64,000 nt of DNA from Acidovorax sp. 69 (GCF_002797445.1 NZ_PGEP01000001.1:3348501-3412500); one strand, 5' to 3'. Positions 17,279 through 25,794 are shown, counted from the first letter of the stretch. The notes: a model not told the origin generated them from the letters alone. Translations and numbers: made by a program.

Positions 17279-17865
17279 GTGCATTGAGCTACCACGTGCA
17301 GCACATGCCGGACGCTGCGTTTTGGCAGGCGCTGGCTGATCATCCCAAGCCGCATGGTCAATACCCATGTCCGTTGACGCTGGGGTCGCGCATCGCTTTT
17401 GTTTTCGCACCTTTCAACACCCAGGAAGGCTATGCGGATTTCGGGAATCCGAAGAGGGGCATGCACTTGATGGTGCCATCCACCCCTGCCCCCATCACGT
17501 CCATTGGGTATTTGTTCGGGCCACCCACAGGCATGAGTCGCCGGATGTTCGTGGCCTTCTTCTATCGTTTCAACGAAGCAGTGCTCGCAGAGTGCAGCCC
17601 GATCGTGATGCTGCACAAGCCACTGGGACTGCGCTTGCCAAGCGGTGCGGTGTACACCGATTTCAGTGTGTCATCAGCGGTTCTCAAAGGGGATGACGCG
17701 CCCATCAACCTTCTGTATGCCAGCCCCTCAAACCCGGATTTGAGCCTGGTGATCAGGGAAGAAGCGGACCTCGCGGGCAAGTCGAATCTGAACATTCAGT
17801 TGCGGGTGCCGATGCTGGCCTCCATGACAGTCAACCCACCAGCGCAAGCACCATTGCCGATTTGA
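17275..17865 (+). CDS. Unknown protein in an element operon
   Basis: 196 residues, coupled to the gene before it by ATGA. Soluble, no signal peptide. Contains YHVQHMPDAAFWQALADHPK at the start and a central part rich in Gly, Pro and aromatic residues (GYLFGPPTGMSRRMFVAFFY). I cannot place it in a family. The operon runs on towards the ArdC gene. Confidence 0.6.
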   Translation: MSALSYHVQHMPDAAFWQALADHPKPHGQYPCPLTLGSRIAFVFAPFNTQEGYADFGNPKRGMHLMVPSTPAPITSIGYLFGPPTGMSRRMFVAFFYRFNEAVLAECSPIVMLHKPLGLRLPSGAVYTDFSVSSAVLKGDDAPINLLYASPSNPDLSLVIREEADLAGKSNLNIQLRVPMLASMTVNPPAQAPLPI

Positions 17866-17874
17866 GGGGGCAGG

Positions 17875-18144
17875 ATGACTTCGACAACCAATCCCCAAAT
17901 GTTCGACCCCATGCCAGCCCTGGTCTGGAACCTCGTTTGCCGCATGTTGGGTCCTATCTACACCGAAGCTCAACCCCATTCCGTCTCGGTCTTCGACTGG
18001 TCACAAGCGGTGTGGGATCAAGCGCTGGACATTGCGCGAGAACACAAGCCACTGCCCCAGGTACGACCCCCTCGCAATCGCGGACTGCTCGACAAACCGC
18101 AGCCCTCACCGCACTCCCCTGATGTTGGAGCGTTCGAGCTATGA
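17875..18144 (+). CDS. Small unknown protein in an element operon
   Basis: 89 residues; GAGGGGGCAGG lies immediately upstream of the ATG. Begins MTSTTNPQMFDPMPALVWNL and ends in a proline-rich tail. No recognised domain. It lies 9 bp after the preceding gene and 129 bp before the ArdC start, so it is probably cotranscribed with both. Confidence 0.5.
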   Translation: MTSTTNPQMFDPMPALVWNLVCRMLGPIYTEAQPHSVSVFDWSQAVWDQALDIAREHKPLPQVRPPRNRGLLDKPQPSPHSPDVGAFEL

Positions 18145-18273
18145 GCACGTTCACTCCGTTTTTCTTTCCCCTCCCACGACATGAAGCCCATGACTTACCT
18201 CGTGCACCGGTCCTGTTTCCTCCTGCTGCCGCGCAGCAGGGCTCCACCCACCCATTCAACGAAAGGCAATTCC

Positions 18274-19560
18274 ATGAAACGCACCACATCCAAGTCCCCG
18301 AAAGAACGGACTACACCCCGATCAGCCGATCCCGACAATGCCACTCCACCCAAGCGCTCGGTGGAAGACGTCAACAACCAGCTTTACCAAGAAGCTGCAC
18401 AGCGCATTCTCCAAGCCATTGAGGCTGGCACCTCGATCTGGCAAAAGCCCTGGATTGCTCCATCCAGCCATCGCCGTCCGTTCAATGCGCACACGGGCCT
18501 CAACTATCTGGGTATGAACCGCGTGTTGCTGATGACCGAGATGATGGCGAACGGTTGGACCGACACCCGGTTCATGACGTACAAGCAGGTACAAGCCTTG
18601 GCACAGGACATGAAGCGCTCGGGCACACCCGACGATGAGTTGCCCTATGTGAAAAAGGGTGCGCAGTCGATCACCATCTACAAGGTGGGCAGGCAAGAAA
18701 TTAAGCGGCCTCGGGTGGATAGCTCTGGCAAACCCGTTCTGGATCCAGCAGGCCAACCCATTGTGGACAAGGCACTGGGGCGCACGTTTTTGCAGACGTA
18801 CCGGGTATTCAACGCCAACAACATTGCCAATTTGCCGCCGCTACCGGAGGTCGAGCGCAAACCGACTTGGGAGGTTCATGCAGAGATTGAGGCGCTGGTT
18901 AAAAAGCTGGGGGTGCCCGTCACTTATGAGCCCATTGGCCAGGCGTTTTATCAACCGGGTCTGGACCGCATCACGGTTCCTGAACGCTCGCAGTACAAAG
19001 ACTCTGTCAAAGGTGGAGTGGTGGTGTATTCAGCGGCTGCCAAGCACTACTCGGTGCTATTGCATGAGTGCTGTCATGCAACGGGGCATGATTCACGGTT
19101 GAAGAGAGAGATGTCGGGCGGTAGAGGCTCCGCTGAATACGCCAGGGAGGAGCTGGTCGCTGAAACAGCCTCGACCTACCTCATGTGCGAGCTGGGGTTG
19201 GAGTCCGATGAGGTCATCAACCAGCATGCGAGTTATCTAGAAGGCTGGGCCAAGCTCATCAAGAATGACCCAAGGGCGCTGTTTCAGGCGTTCTCTGCTG
19301 CTGAAAAGGCTGCGGACTGGTTCATGCAACGGCATGAAAGACAGTTGGCTGAGGCACCACTAGTCACCCCTCAGCCTGCCCCCTCCTTGGTTCAAGGCGT
19401 TGGAGTGCCACAGCAGCAAGTTGACGGGATCGGCCAGGGATTGGTGGCAGTAGCTCAGATGCCGTCGTCGGCTAGCAGGATCAACGGACTTCGACCGGCT
19501 GGGGAGTTGCTGGATGCGGCGGTCGCTGGCCTGAATTCCGGCAGCATGGGGCTGACTTAG
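18274..19560 (+). CDS. ardC: ArdC-like antirestriction protein
   Basis: Plasmid and element proteins of this family protect incoming DNA from host restriction and bind single-stranded DNA. Residues about 32-180 are the N-terminal ssDNA-binding domain (LYQEAAQRILQAIEAGTSIW, then RPFNAHTGLNYLGMNRVLL). Residues about 195-350 are a zincin-like metalloprotease domain with HECCH at 264-268 and downstream YAREELVAETAS around Glu293/Glu297. The ATG at 18274 follows GAAAGG; an in-frame ATG at 18181 lacks a clear site. The C-terminal 80 residues are low complexity and carry copy 4 of the near-palindrome. Confidence 0.88.
   Translation: MKRTTSKSPKERTTPRSADPDNATPPKRSVEDVNNQLYQEAAQRILQAIEAGTSIWQKPWIAPSSHRRPFNAHTGLNYLGMNRVLLMTEMMANGWTDTRFMTYKQVQALAQDMKRSGTPDDELPYVKKGAQSITIYKVGRQEIKRPRVDSSGKPVLDPAGQPIVDKALGRTFLQTYRVFNANNIANLPPLPEVERKPTWEVHAEIEALVKKLGVPVTYEPIGQAFYQPGLDRITVPERSQYKDSVKGGVVVYSAAAKHYSVLLHECCHATGHDSRLKREMSGGRGSAEYAREELVAETASTYLMCELGLESDEVINQHASYLEGWAKLIKNDPRALFQAFSAAEKAADWFMQRHERQLAEAPLVTPQPAPSLVQGVGVPQQQVDGIGQGLVAVAQMPSSASRINGLRPAGELLDAAVAGLNSGSMGLT
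19529..19545 (+). repeat. 20-bp near-palindrome, copy 4 (partial)
   Basis: Seventeen bases identical to copy 2 (GCCTGAATTCCGGCAGC), with the 5' side reading GCTGGCC instead of GCTGCC (one extra G). It lies in the last codons of the ArdC gene. Confidence 0.7.
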
Positions 19561-19722
19561 AAAAGCGGCTTGATCAGTGCTGGCTCGGTAAACTCAGATG
19601 CTCTCACCGATTCGTGGTTGGTTGGAGCCAACTGCCGAAGACTTGCCTTGTTCATCCAAGATTCTCCATGCTCAAAGTCTTCAGTGCTAATCTGACTGAC
19701 GCGATTGGTAGGTGCATTTGAC

Positions 19723-20001
19723 ATGAAGCTCAACCCGAGCAAACGTTGGGACTTGCTGCTCGCAATTAAGTCCCCTACCGACCTAGATTGCCTATCGGCT
19801 TTCGCAACAGCCGAGGGAGTGGATGCATTGAGGGGATACCCAAACATCGTAGTCAGGGCAACCAAGAATTTCGCTCAATTGCCCGAACTACTGGCGCAAT
19901 TCCCCGCTGAGTTCGTGGCTAACGGGGTAAGGAACATCCTCTCGGGTGTGGATACCTCGACAACATGCCACGAGGAGGACATCAGCGACCTTTTCGGATG
20001 A
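19723..20001 (+). CDS. Small unknown protein
   Basis: About 92 residues from ATG 19723 (MKLNPSKRWDLLLAIKSPTD); an ATG at 19705 in frame is also possible. The residue pattern is protein-like, with a central amphipathic stretch (NFAQLPELLAQFPAEFVANG) and an acidic end (CHEEDISDLFG). No family recognised. It converges on the HTH/AT-hook gene. An opposite-strand frame also exists here; this one has the more normal composition. Confidence 0.4.
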   Translation: MKLNPSKRWDLLLAIKSPTDLDCLSAFATAEGVDALRGYPNIVVRATKNFAQLPELLAQFPAEFVANGVRNILSGVDTSTTCHEEDISDLFG

Positions 20002-20027
20002 GGGCCACATGGCCAAGAACAGGTCGT

Positions 20028-20831
20028 CTAGATGCTATGCAAAGCGTCCCGCCTGAGTGCGTCCACAGTGTCATGCAGACTAGGCACCACGACTGCCATT
20101 TTTTCGAGCCACGCCAACCGCTTTGATTCATCAAGCCAAACCAGTGAAAGCGCCGACGCCCATGTCATCCAACGCACCTGGTGGATCGCAACTGGACTTG
20201 CATCATGATCGGCAAACTCATCGACAACCAGAGCGACGACCAAGCCTTCCGGGCTGACAAAAAATGGAATCTGCCGTGCCTCGTAGGGGATGTCGGGCGA
20301 CTCAGGATTCGACAACCTGGCGTATAGCTGCTCGAATTCATACGAGGCGGCATCGACAGCAGCGGAGAGTCTCGAAAGAGTTTTCCGCATTTGCTCCTCG
20401 CAACCCATGCTTTCATCCCCATCGAGACGCTCACCGGCAATGCGATGCCCGATACCTGACAGCAACTCCCTGGCCTGCACCCGATAGATTGCAGCATGAA
20501 GATCGCTCTGAAAGCTGGATACCGTCGCACTCGCTCTGGCAGTGGAGCCTCGGGGCCGTCCAGGTTTCTTGACGATCAGTTCAGGGGGTTGATCAACTGG
20601 CGGCGCGTACTCCGATAGCGACGTCTTGTCGAGGTAAGCGGCAAACTCGATGATAGAAACAAGAATCTTGTTGCGGCGCCCGCGACTGACCTTGAACGGC
20701 AATTTGCCTTCGTAGTTGAGGTTGTACAGGTGGCCACGCCCATATCGCGTCAAGGAAGCAATTTGGTCGATGTCGAGCATCAGCACGCCGGGAAACATCG
20801 CTTGTAGCAATACGAGGTGTTTTGATGGCAT
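20028..20831 (-). CDS. HTH and AT-hook DNA-binding protein near attR
   Basis: 267 residues. Residues about 15-65 look like an AlpA/MerR-like helix-turn-helix (LDIDQIASLTRYGRGHLYNL, then KVSRGRRNKILVSIIEF), followed by an AT-hook-like KKPGRPRGS near residue 88. The rest is helical and unrecognised. It is the last gene before the right attachment site and is transcribed away from it. Small HTH proteins in that place commonly serve as recombination directionality factors or regulators, but this protein is longer than a typical excisionase, so the role is an inference. Confidence 0.6.
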   Translation of the reverse strand: MPSKHLVLLQAMFPGVLMLDIDQIASLTRYGRGHLYNLNYEGKLPFKVSRGRRNKILVSIIEFAAYLDKTSLSEYAPPVDQPPELIVKKPGRPRGSTARASATVSSFQSDLHAAIYRVQARELLSGIGHRIAGERLDGDESMGCEEQMRKTLSRLSAAVDAASYEFEQLYARLSNPESPDIPYEARQIPFFVSPEGLVVALVVDEFADHDASPVAIHQVRWMTWASALSLVWLDESKRLAWLEKMAVVVPSLHDTVDALRRDALHSI

Positions 20832-20916
20832 ACGAGGACGCGATGTAATCGGTGTTAGATGTTCAGCAGCATAGCCCCGGTATGGAAGGTGTCGCGTTTC
20901 AGCAACTTAACCACCC

Positions 20917-20944
20917 TCCCAAACTTCCCAGAATTTTCCCAAAC
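20917..20944. promoter_or_regulatory. Right arm-type sites (two TCCCAAAC copies)
   Basis: TCCCAAAC at 20917-20924 and 20937-20944, the same octamer as the three copies beside attL. Probable arm-type integrase sites, inferred from symmetry of placement. Confidence 0.55.
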
Positions 20945-20952
20945 CGGAGGGA

Positions 20953-21002
20953 TGAATTTGGGTGAAAACTGATGAAAATAAATGAAACCGAATGAAAAGA
21001 AG
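20953..21002. repeat. Five helically phased 10-bp repeats at the right end
   Basis: TGAAT or TGAAA starts at 20953, 20963, 20973, 20983 and 20993, exactly 10 bp apart: units TGAATTTGGG, TGAAAACTGA, TGAAAATAAA, TGAAACCGAA and TGAAAAGAAG. A-runs phased with the DNA helix favour intrinsic bending, and tandem sites on one helix face suit cooperative binding by an excisionase-like protein. They end 58 bp before the core repeat. Confidence 0.65.
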
Positions 21003-21060
21003 GGAGAGCCTAAAAATCACACAAGTGACTGATTTTCCATGGCTTTCCCCGCTTTTACTA

Positions 21061-21114
21061 TGGTGCGCGGGGGGGACTCGAACCCCCACACCATTGCTGG
21101 CGTCAGGACCTAAA
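21061..21114 (-). repeat. attR: 54-bp direct repeat within tRNA-Leu
   Basis: Perfect copy of 512-565 and part of the intact tRNA gene. The element therefore restores a whole tRNA at its right boundary. Confidence 0.95.
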
Positions 21115-21146
21115 CCTGGTGCGTCTACCAATTTCGCCACCCGCGC
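21061..21146 (-). tRNA. tRNA-Leu(UAG), with encoded CCA
   Basis: The minus strand folds as a complete class II tRNA: acceptor GCGCGGG / CCCGCGC with ACCA, D arm GCGAAATTGGTAGACGC, anticodon loop TTTAGGT giving UAG, a long variable arm and T arm GGGGGTTCGAGTCCCCC. The 5' half closely resembles E. coli leuW. It reads CUA-type leucine codons. It is the integration target and its 3' part doubles as the attachment site. Confidence 0.96.
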
Positions 21147-21236
21147 GGTTCTACAAACAAACAGGCGGCAAGCTGAGCTGCCGCCTGTGTGAAATCGGTC
21201 AACCTTCTATTTTACCTGATACGCACAGCTTGCCCG

Positions 21237-24200
21237 TCAAGCACCCCCAAGAACCTCTGGCGCCGGTCGTTTTACACGGAACCAGGCAGCATACATCGCG
21301 GGCAATGCCAGCAGCGTCAGCACGGTGGCCACCACCAGCCCGCCCATGATGGCCACAGCCATCGGGCCCCAGAACACGCTGCGCGACAGCGGGATCATGG
21401 CCAGCACTGCAGCAGCAGCCGTCAGCACGATGGGCCGCAGGCGGCGCACAGCCGATTCCACGATGGCATCCCACGCTGGCACGCCCCGCGAACGATCCTG
21501 CTCGATCTGGTCGATCAAGATCACCGAGTTGCGCTGGATCATGCCCATGAGCGCAATCACCCCCAGCAGTGCGACAAAACCAAATGGCCGATTGAGCAAC
21601 AGCAACGCCGCCGCGACGCCTGCCAGCCCCAGCGGCCCGGTCAGGAACACCAGCATTGCCCGGCTGAAGCTGTGCAGCTGCAGCATGAGCAGCGTGAAGG
21701 TAATGAACAACATGATCGGAATGCCCGCAGCGATCGAGGCCGACCCCTTGGAGCTTTCCTCCACGGCACCCGCCACTTCGATGCGGTAGCCCGTCTGCCC
21801 GGCAGCCCGCCATTTCGCATCGATCTCCTTGAGCGATGGCAGCAGCGCCGCCGTCACCGTGGCGCCCTGAAGACCCTCGGTCACGTCGCCCTGCACCGTG
21901 ATGGCGTAGTCGCGGTTTTCGCGCCACATCACGCCCGGCTCCCAGGTAAACACGGGCTTGGCGATCTGTGTGAGCGGGATCGACTTGCCCGAGGCGGTGG
22001 GCAGGTAAGCATTGGCAATGTCGGTGATGGCGTTGCGCTCGTCCAATGGCTGGCGCAACAGAATGTCGATCAGCTTGTCGCCTTCGCGGAACTGGCCCAC
22101 CTGCGTGCCCGACAGGATGGTCTTGGACGCCTGGGCGATCGATTGGCTCGTCACACCCAGCGCGCGCGCCTTGGCCTGGTCCACTTCGAGGCGCAACACC
22201 TTCACGGACTCGTTCCAGTTGTCGTTCACGCCGCGCATGTCAGGACTCTGGCGCAACACGGCTTTCACCTCATCGGCGCGCTCCCGCAGCACCAGCGGCT
22301 CGGGGCCCACCACGCGAAACTGCACAGGGTACGGCACCGGCGGCCCATTGGGCAGCAGCTTGACACGACCACGCACTTCGGGGAATTCCTGGGCCAACAG
22401 CGCGGGCAGCTTCACCCGCAAGGATTCACGCACCTTCAGATCCTGCGACAGCACAATGAATTGCGATACGTTGGTCTGCGGAAACACCTGATCGAGCGGC
22501 AGATAGAAGCGCGGCACCCCTGAACCCACCCAGGTGCTCACAGAGCTGACACCCGGCTCGGACAACAGCCGCTGCTCCACCCGCTTGGTGACTTCTTCAT
22601 TGCCCGCAAATGAAGTGCCCTCGGGGAACCAGATATCCACCATGATTTCAGGCCGGCTCGAGTCGGGGAAGAACTGTTGCTGCACCTTGCCCATCCCCGC
22701 GATGCCCAATGCAAAGGTCAGCACAGTGGAGCCGATGGTGATCCACCGGTGCTCCACGCACCAGTCCACCAGGCGACGGAAGGTGGTGTAGAACGGGCTG
22801 TCGAAGACTTCGTGGGGATCGTCCGTGATGCCCTTGTTGGCCTGTGCCGCCAGCACATGGGGAGGCACCTTGAGCAACAACGTGCCCAGGTAGGGCACAA
22901 AGTACACCGACACAATCCAGCTGAGCACCAGCGCGATCACCGTCACGGCAAAGATCGCAAAGGTGTATTCACCGGTCATGGACTTGGCAATGCCAATCGG
23001 CAAAAAGCCCGCCGCCGTGATCAGCGTGCCCGTGAGCATGGGCATGGCCGTGATCTCATAGGCAAACGTGGCGGCGCGCACCTTGTCATAGCCCTCTTCG
23101 AGCTTGAGCACCATCATCTCAACGGCAATGATGGCGTCATCCACCAGCAAGCCCAGCGCAATGATGAGCGATCCCAGCGAAATCTTGTGCAGCCCGATGC
23201 CCCAGTACCACATGGCCAAAAAGGTCACGGCCAGCACCAGCGGGATGGTGATGCCCACCACCAGGCCGGGGCGCGGGTCGATGTACCAGCGCTTCCAAAA
23301 AGGCTGGTTGCCAGGGCGTTTATGCAGCCCCAGGCTGATGAAACTCACCGCCAGCACGATGACCACCGCTTCGATCAGCACCTTGACGAACTCATTCACC
23401 GAGGTAGCAACCGCCTTGGGCTGATCCTGCACATTGACGAGTTTCACCCCTGCAGGCAGCGTGGCGGCGATGCGGTCAGTGGCCGTGTGCAAGGCCTTTC
23501 CCAGTGCAATGATGTCCCCGCCCTTGGCCATGGAGACCCCCAGGGCAATCACCTCCTGCCCCTGGTGGCGCACCTTCACGGTGGCCGGGTCCACGTAGCC
23601 GCGCTTGACCTCGGCGATATCACCCAGTCGCAGCTGCGCACCCGATGGTCCACGGATCGGCATGGCCCGCAGGTCTTCAATGGCGTTGAACTGCCCTTGC
23701 ACCCGCACCTGCACCTGATCCTGGGGCGTCTGGATGGCGCCAGCACTTTCCACAGCGTTCTGTTGCCCCAGCTGGGCCAGCACCTGGTTCATGTCCAGAC
23801 CCAGCTGCGACAGGCGCTTCTGCGATATCTCGATGAAGAGCTTCTCGTCTTGCACACCGAACAGCTCCACCTTGGCCACATCGGGCACGCGCAGCAGCTG
23901 CTGGCGCGCGTCGTCGGCAAATGCTTTCAGCTCGGCGTAGCTGAAGCCCTCGGATTCCAGCGCATAGATCACGCCATACACATCACCGAAGTCGTCATTG
24001 AAGAATGGCCCCTGGGTACCCTGCGGCAAGGTGTAACGCATATCGCCCACCTTCTTGCGCACGCTGTACCAGACGTTGGCCACCTCGCTGCCCTTGGATG
24101 AGTCCTTGATCTGGAAAATGATCTGCGACTCGCCGGGCTTGGAGTAGCTGCGGATCTTGTCCGCATAGGGCACTTCCTGCAGGGTGCGCTCAATTTTGTC

Positions 24201-24419
24201 GGTGACCTGCTCGGCCACCTGCTGCGCCGTGGCGCCCGGCCAGTAGGTGCGCACCACCATGGCGCGGAAGGTGAACGGCGGGTCTTCGTCCTGCCCGAGT
24301 TGGAAGTAGGCGGCAAAGCCCAGCAGCATCAGCACCACCATGAGGTAGCGGGTGAGCGCGGGGTGATCGAGCGCCCACTTGGAGAGGTTGAACCCCTCTT
24401 TGGGTTGGATTTGCGTCAT
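21237..24419 (-). CDS. RND efflux transporter, inner-membrane subunit
   Basis: 1060 residues, the usual size of AcrB-family proton/drug antiporters. Twelve membrane segments can be followed, with two large periplasmic loops. The proton-relay aspartates are Asp427-Asp428 (LGLLVDDAIIAVEMMV). Early motif GQDEDPPFTFRAMVVRTYWP and PGATAQQVAEQVT match the TriC/VexF-like branch rather than AcrB itself. It lies 8 bp after the adaptor gene on the same strand. No outer-membrane channel gene is adjacent, so it must use one encoded elsewhere. Substrates not predicted. Confidence 0.92.
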   Translation of the reverse strand: MTQIQPKEGFNLSKWALDHPALTRYLMVVLMLLGFAAYFQLGQDEDPPFTFRAMVVRTYWPGATAQQVAEQVTDKIERTLQEVPYADKIRSYSKPGESQIIFQIKDSSKGSEVANVWYSVRKKVGDMRYTLPQGTQGPFFNDDFGDVYGVIYALESEGFSYAELKAFADDARQQLLRVPDVAKVELFGVQDEKLFIEISQKRLSQLGLDMNQVLAQLGQQNAVESAGAIQTPQDQVQVRVQGQFNAIEDLRAMPIRGPSGAQLRLGDIAEVKRGYVDPATVKVRHQGQEVIALGVSMAKGGDIIALGKALHTATDRIAATLPAGVKLVNVQDQPKAVATSVNEFVKVLIEAVVIVLAVSFISLGLHKRPGNQPFWKRWYIDPRPGLVVGITIPLVLAVTFLAMWYWGIGLHKISLGSLIIALGLLVDDAIIAVEMMVLKLEEGYDKVRAATFAYEITAMPMLTGTLITAAGFLPIGIAKSMTGEYTFAIFAVTVIALVLSWIVSVYFVPYLGTLLLKVPPHVLAAQANKGITDDPHEVFDSPFYTTFRRLVDWCVEHRWITIGSTVLTFALGIAGMGKVQQQFFPDSSRPEIMVDIWFPEGTSFAGNEEVTKRVEQRLLSEPGVSSVSTWVGSGVPRFYLPLDQVFPQTNVSQFIVLSQDLKVRESLRVKLPALLAQEFPEVRGRVKLLPNGPPVPYPVQFRVVGPEPLVLRERADEVKAVLRQSPDMRGVNDNWNESVKVLRLEVDQAKARALGVTSQSIAQASKTILSGTQVGQFREGDKLIDILLRQPLDERNAITDIANAYLPTASGKSIPLTQIAKPVFTWEPGVMWRENRDYAITVQGDVTEGLQGATVTAALLPSLKEIDAKWRAAGQTGYRIEVAGAVEESSKGSASIAAGIPIMLFITFTLLMLQLHSFSRAMLVFLTGPLGLAGVAAALLLLNRPFGFVALLGVIALMGMIQRNSVILIDQIEQDRSRGVPAWDAIVESAVRRLRPIVLTAAAAVLAMIPLSRSVFWGPMAVAIMGGLVVATVLTLLALPAMYAAWFRVKRPAPEVLGGA

Positions 24420-24427
24420 GGCGGGCC

Positions 24428-25651
24428 TCAGTTGGCGGCAGAGGCCGTGGCTGCAGCAGGGGCTGCAGATGCGGAAGGCGCGGACGACGCAGCAGGCGCC
24501 GCTACAGATTCAGGAGCTGTCTGCGCTTTATTCACGGCCACTGGCACCACTTTTTGCTGATATACCGTCACTTTCTGCCCGGGCGACAGCACATGCACGC
24601 CTGTGGCCACCACCTGCATACCGGGGGTCAGGCCCGCCGCCACCACGGCTTCGTTGCCGTCGGCCGTTGCAATCTGCACCACCTGCGACTTCACCGTGCT
24701 GCTGGCTGCGTCATACACCCACACGGCAGTGGACTGCCCCTGTTGGCGCAAAGCGCTGGTGGGCAACTTGATGGCCGCAATACCCGCGTGGCTCAGCGCC
24801 TTGGGGGTGACATACACCGTGGAACCCAGGGCCGGAGCCTCGGCGCCTTCGATCGCCACCTTGATCTGGTAGGTGCGGGTCGCTGGGTCGGCGCTGGCGG
24901 CCACTTCGCGCACACGGCCTGCCAGCGGCGCACCGCCCGACCAGCCACGCACCACCACGTCAGTGCCTTGCGCAATCTGCGCGACTTTGTCTTCGGGCAC
25001 CGCAAACACCACATCGCGGGGGCCGTCCTGGGCAATGCGCACCACCGGCGTTCCCGCAGAGACCACCTGGCCCGGCTCGGCATCAATACCCGTCACCACA
25101 CCTGACACATCGGCCGCCAAGGTGGTGTAGGCCGCCTGGTTGCCCTGCGACGACAGCTGCGCGCGGGCCTGGTCCAGCGTGGCCTGCGCGGCCTTGAGGG
25201 TGGCGTCGCGACGCTCCAGCTCTGCGCCGCTGATGAAATTCTGGTCCTTGAGAGCCTGGTAGCGCTTGAAGTCTGCCGCAGCCAGGTCCCGCTGCGTCGT
25301 GGCCGATGCCAGTTGCGCACGCGCGGCGTCGGCCGCCAGCTGGTAGTCCTTGGGGTCCAACTGGGCCAACACCTGACCCGCCTTCACGCGCTGGCCCAGC
25401 TCGGCCTGGCGCTGCACGATCTTGCCAGCCACGCGAAACCCCAGGCGCGACTCCACACGCGCCCGCACCTCGGCCGAATATTCCAGGCTGGACTGCAATG
25501 TGCCCACGCCCACTGTCAGCAGTTTCACGGAGCGCACAGGCTCCTCGGGCGGTGCGGGGCGAGAACAGGCTGCCAGCACCGTGGCTGCTGCTACCACCAG
25601 CAAATACCGGGTGTGCCGTTGAAGGGACCGCGAGGCGGAGGGTGTGCGCAT
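24428..25651 (-). CDS. RND efflux periplasmic adaptor lipoprotein
   Basis: Membrane-fusion protein linking the RND pump to an outer-membrane channel. The ATG at 25649-25651 gives a lipoprotein signal ending LAACS, so the mature Cys is probably acylated. Order: lipoyl-like half-motif (VESRLGFRVAGKIVQRQAEL), alpha-hairpin (about 95-165), second lipoyl half (ADVSGVVTGIDAEPGQVV), beta-barrel and membrane-proximal domain. The C-terminal 40 residues are Ala/Ser/Pro-rich low complexity. It is the first gene of a two-gene operon; a TetR-type operator lies upstream. Confidence 0.9.
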   Translation of the reverse strand: MRTPSASRSLQRHTRYLLVVAAATVLAACSRPAPPEEPVRSVKLLTVGVGTLQSSLEYSAEVRARVESRLGFRVAGKIVQRQAELGQRVKAGQVLAQLDPKDYQLAADAARAQLASATTQRDLAAADFKRYQALKDQNFISGAELERRDATLKAAQATLDQARAQLSSQGNQAAYTTLAADVSGVVTGIDAEPGQVVSAGTPVVRIAQDGPRDVVFAVPEDKVAQIAQGTDVVVRGWSGGAPLAGRVREVAASADPATRTYQIKVAIEGAEAPALGSTVYVTPKALSHAGIAAIKLPTSALRQQGQSTAVWVYDAASSTVKSQVVQIATADGNEAVVAAGLTPGMQVVATGVHVLSPGQKVTVYQQKVVPVAVNKAQTAPESVAAPAASSAPSASAAPAAATASAAN

Positions 25652-25780
25652 GGGAAATCCGGTGAATGAAAATTGAGGCCACAAGGCGCTGCACGCAAAA
25701 CGCAGGCACGAATGCCTGCGTTGCGACGGGGTACGGGTCTGCGTCCTTGTCCCCAGTGATATTGCTTGCTTTTGCTACTG

Positions 25781-25794
25781 ACTGACCGGTTAGT
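25781..25794. promoter_or_regulatory. TetR-type operator candidate
   Basis: ACTGACCGGTTAGT is an inverted repeat around ACCGGT with one mismatched pair, in the shared region between the efflux operon (minus) and hpnC (plus). Its position and form fit TetR-family regulators of RND pumps. No such regulator gene is next to it in this window. Confidence 0.5.

Larger units (their letters stand above)
512..21114. mobile_element. Integrative mobilizable element in tRNA-Leu(UAG)
   Basis: The segment is bounded by a perfect 54-bp direct repeat that is the 3' part of tRNA-Leu. It encodes a tyrosine recombinase next to the left end, a relaxase, a plasmid-type replication protein, a ParB/MT-A70 fusion, ArdC and an HTH protein next to the right end. 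No VirB/TraG/coupling-protein genes are visible, so self-transfer looks unlikely and mobilization by a helper is the natural reading. The central part (about 5.8-11.4 kb) is cargo: a sugar-type ABC operon, a hydrolase and a cytochrome c remnant. The backbone genes look less GC-rich than the chromosomal flanks. The exact excised unit would be about 20.55 kb. Confidence 0.93.

Noticed and set aside
18141..18422. Open frame of 93 codons starting with an ATGA overlap to the previous gene
   Set aside because: It overlaps the ArdC coding region by about 150 bp in another frame and its C-terminal part is the antiframe of ArdC; not supported as a protein.
19557..19865. Minus-strand frame of 102 codons
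   Set aside because: It conflicts with a plus-strand frame of more normal composition and has no recognised motif; left uncalled.
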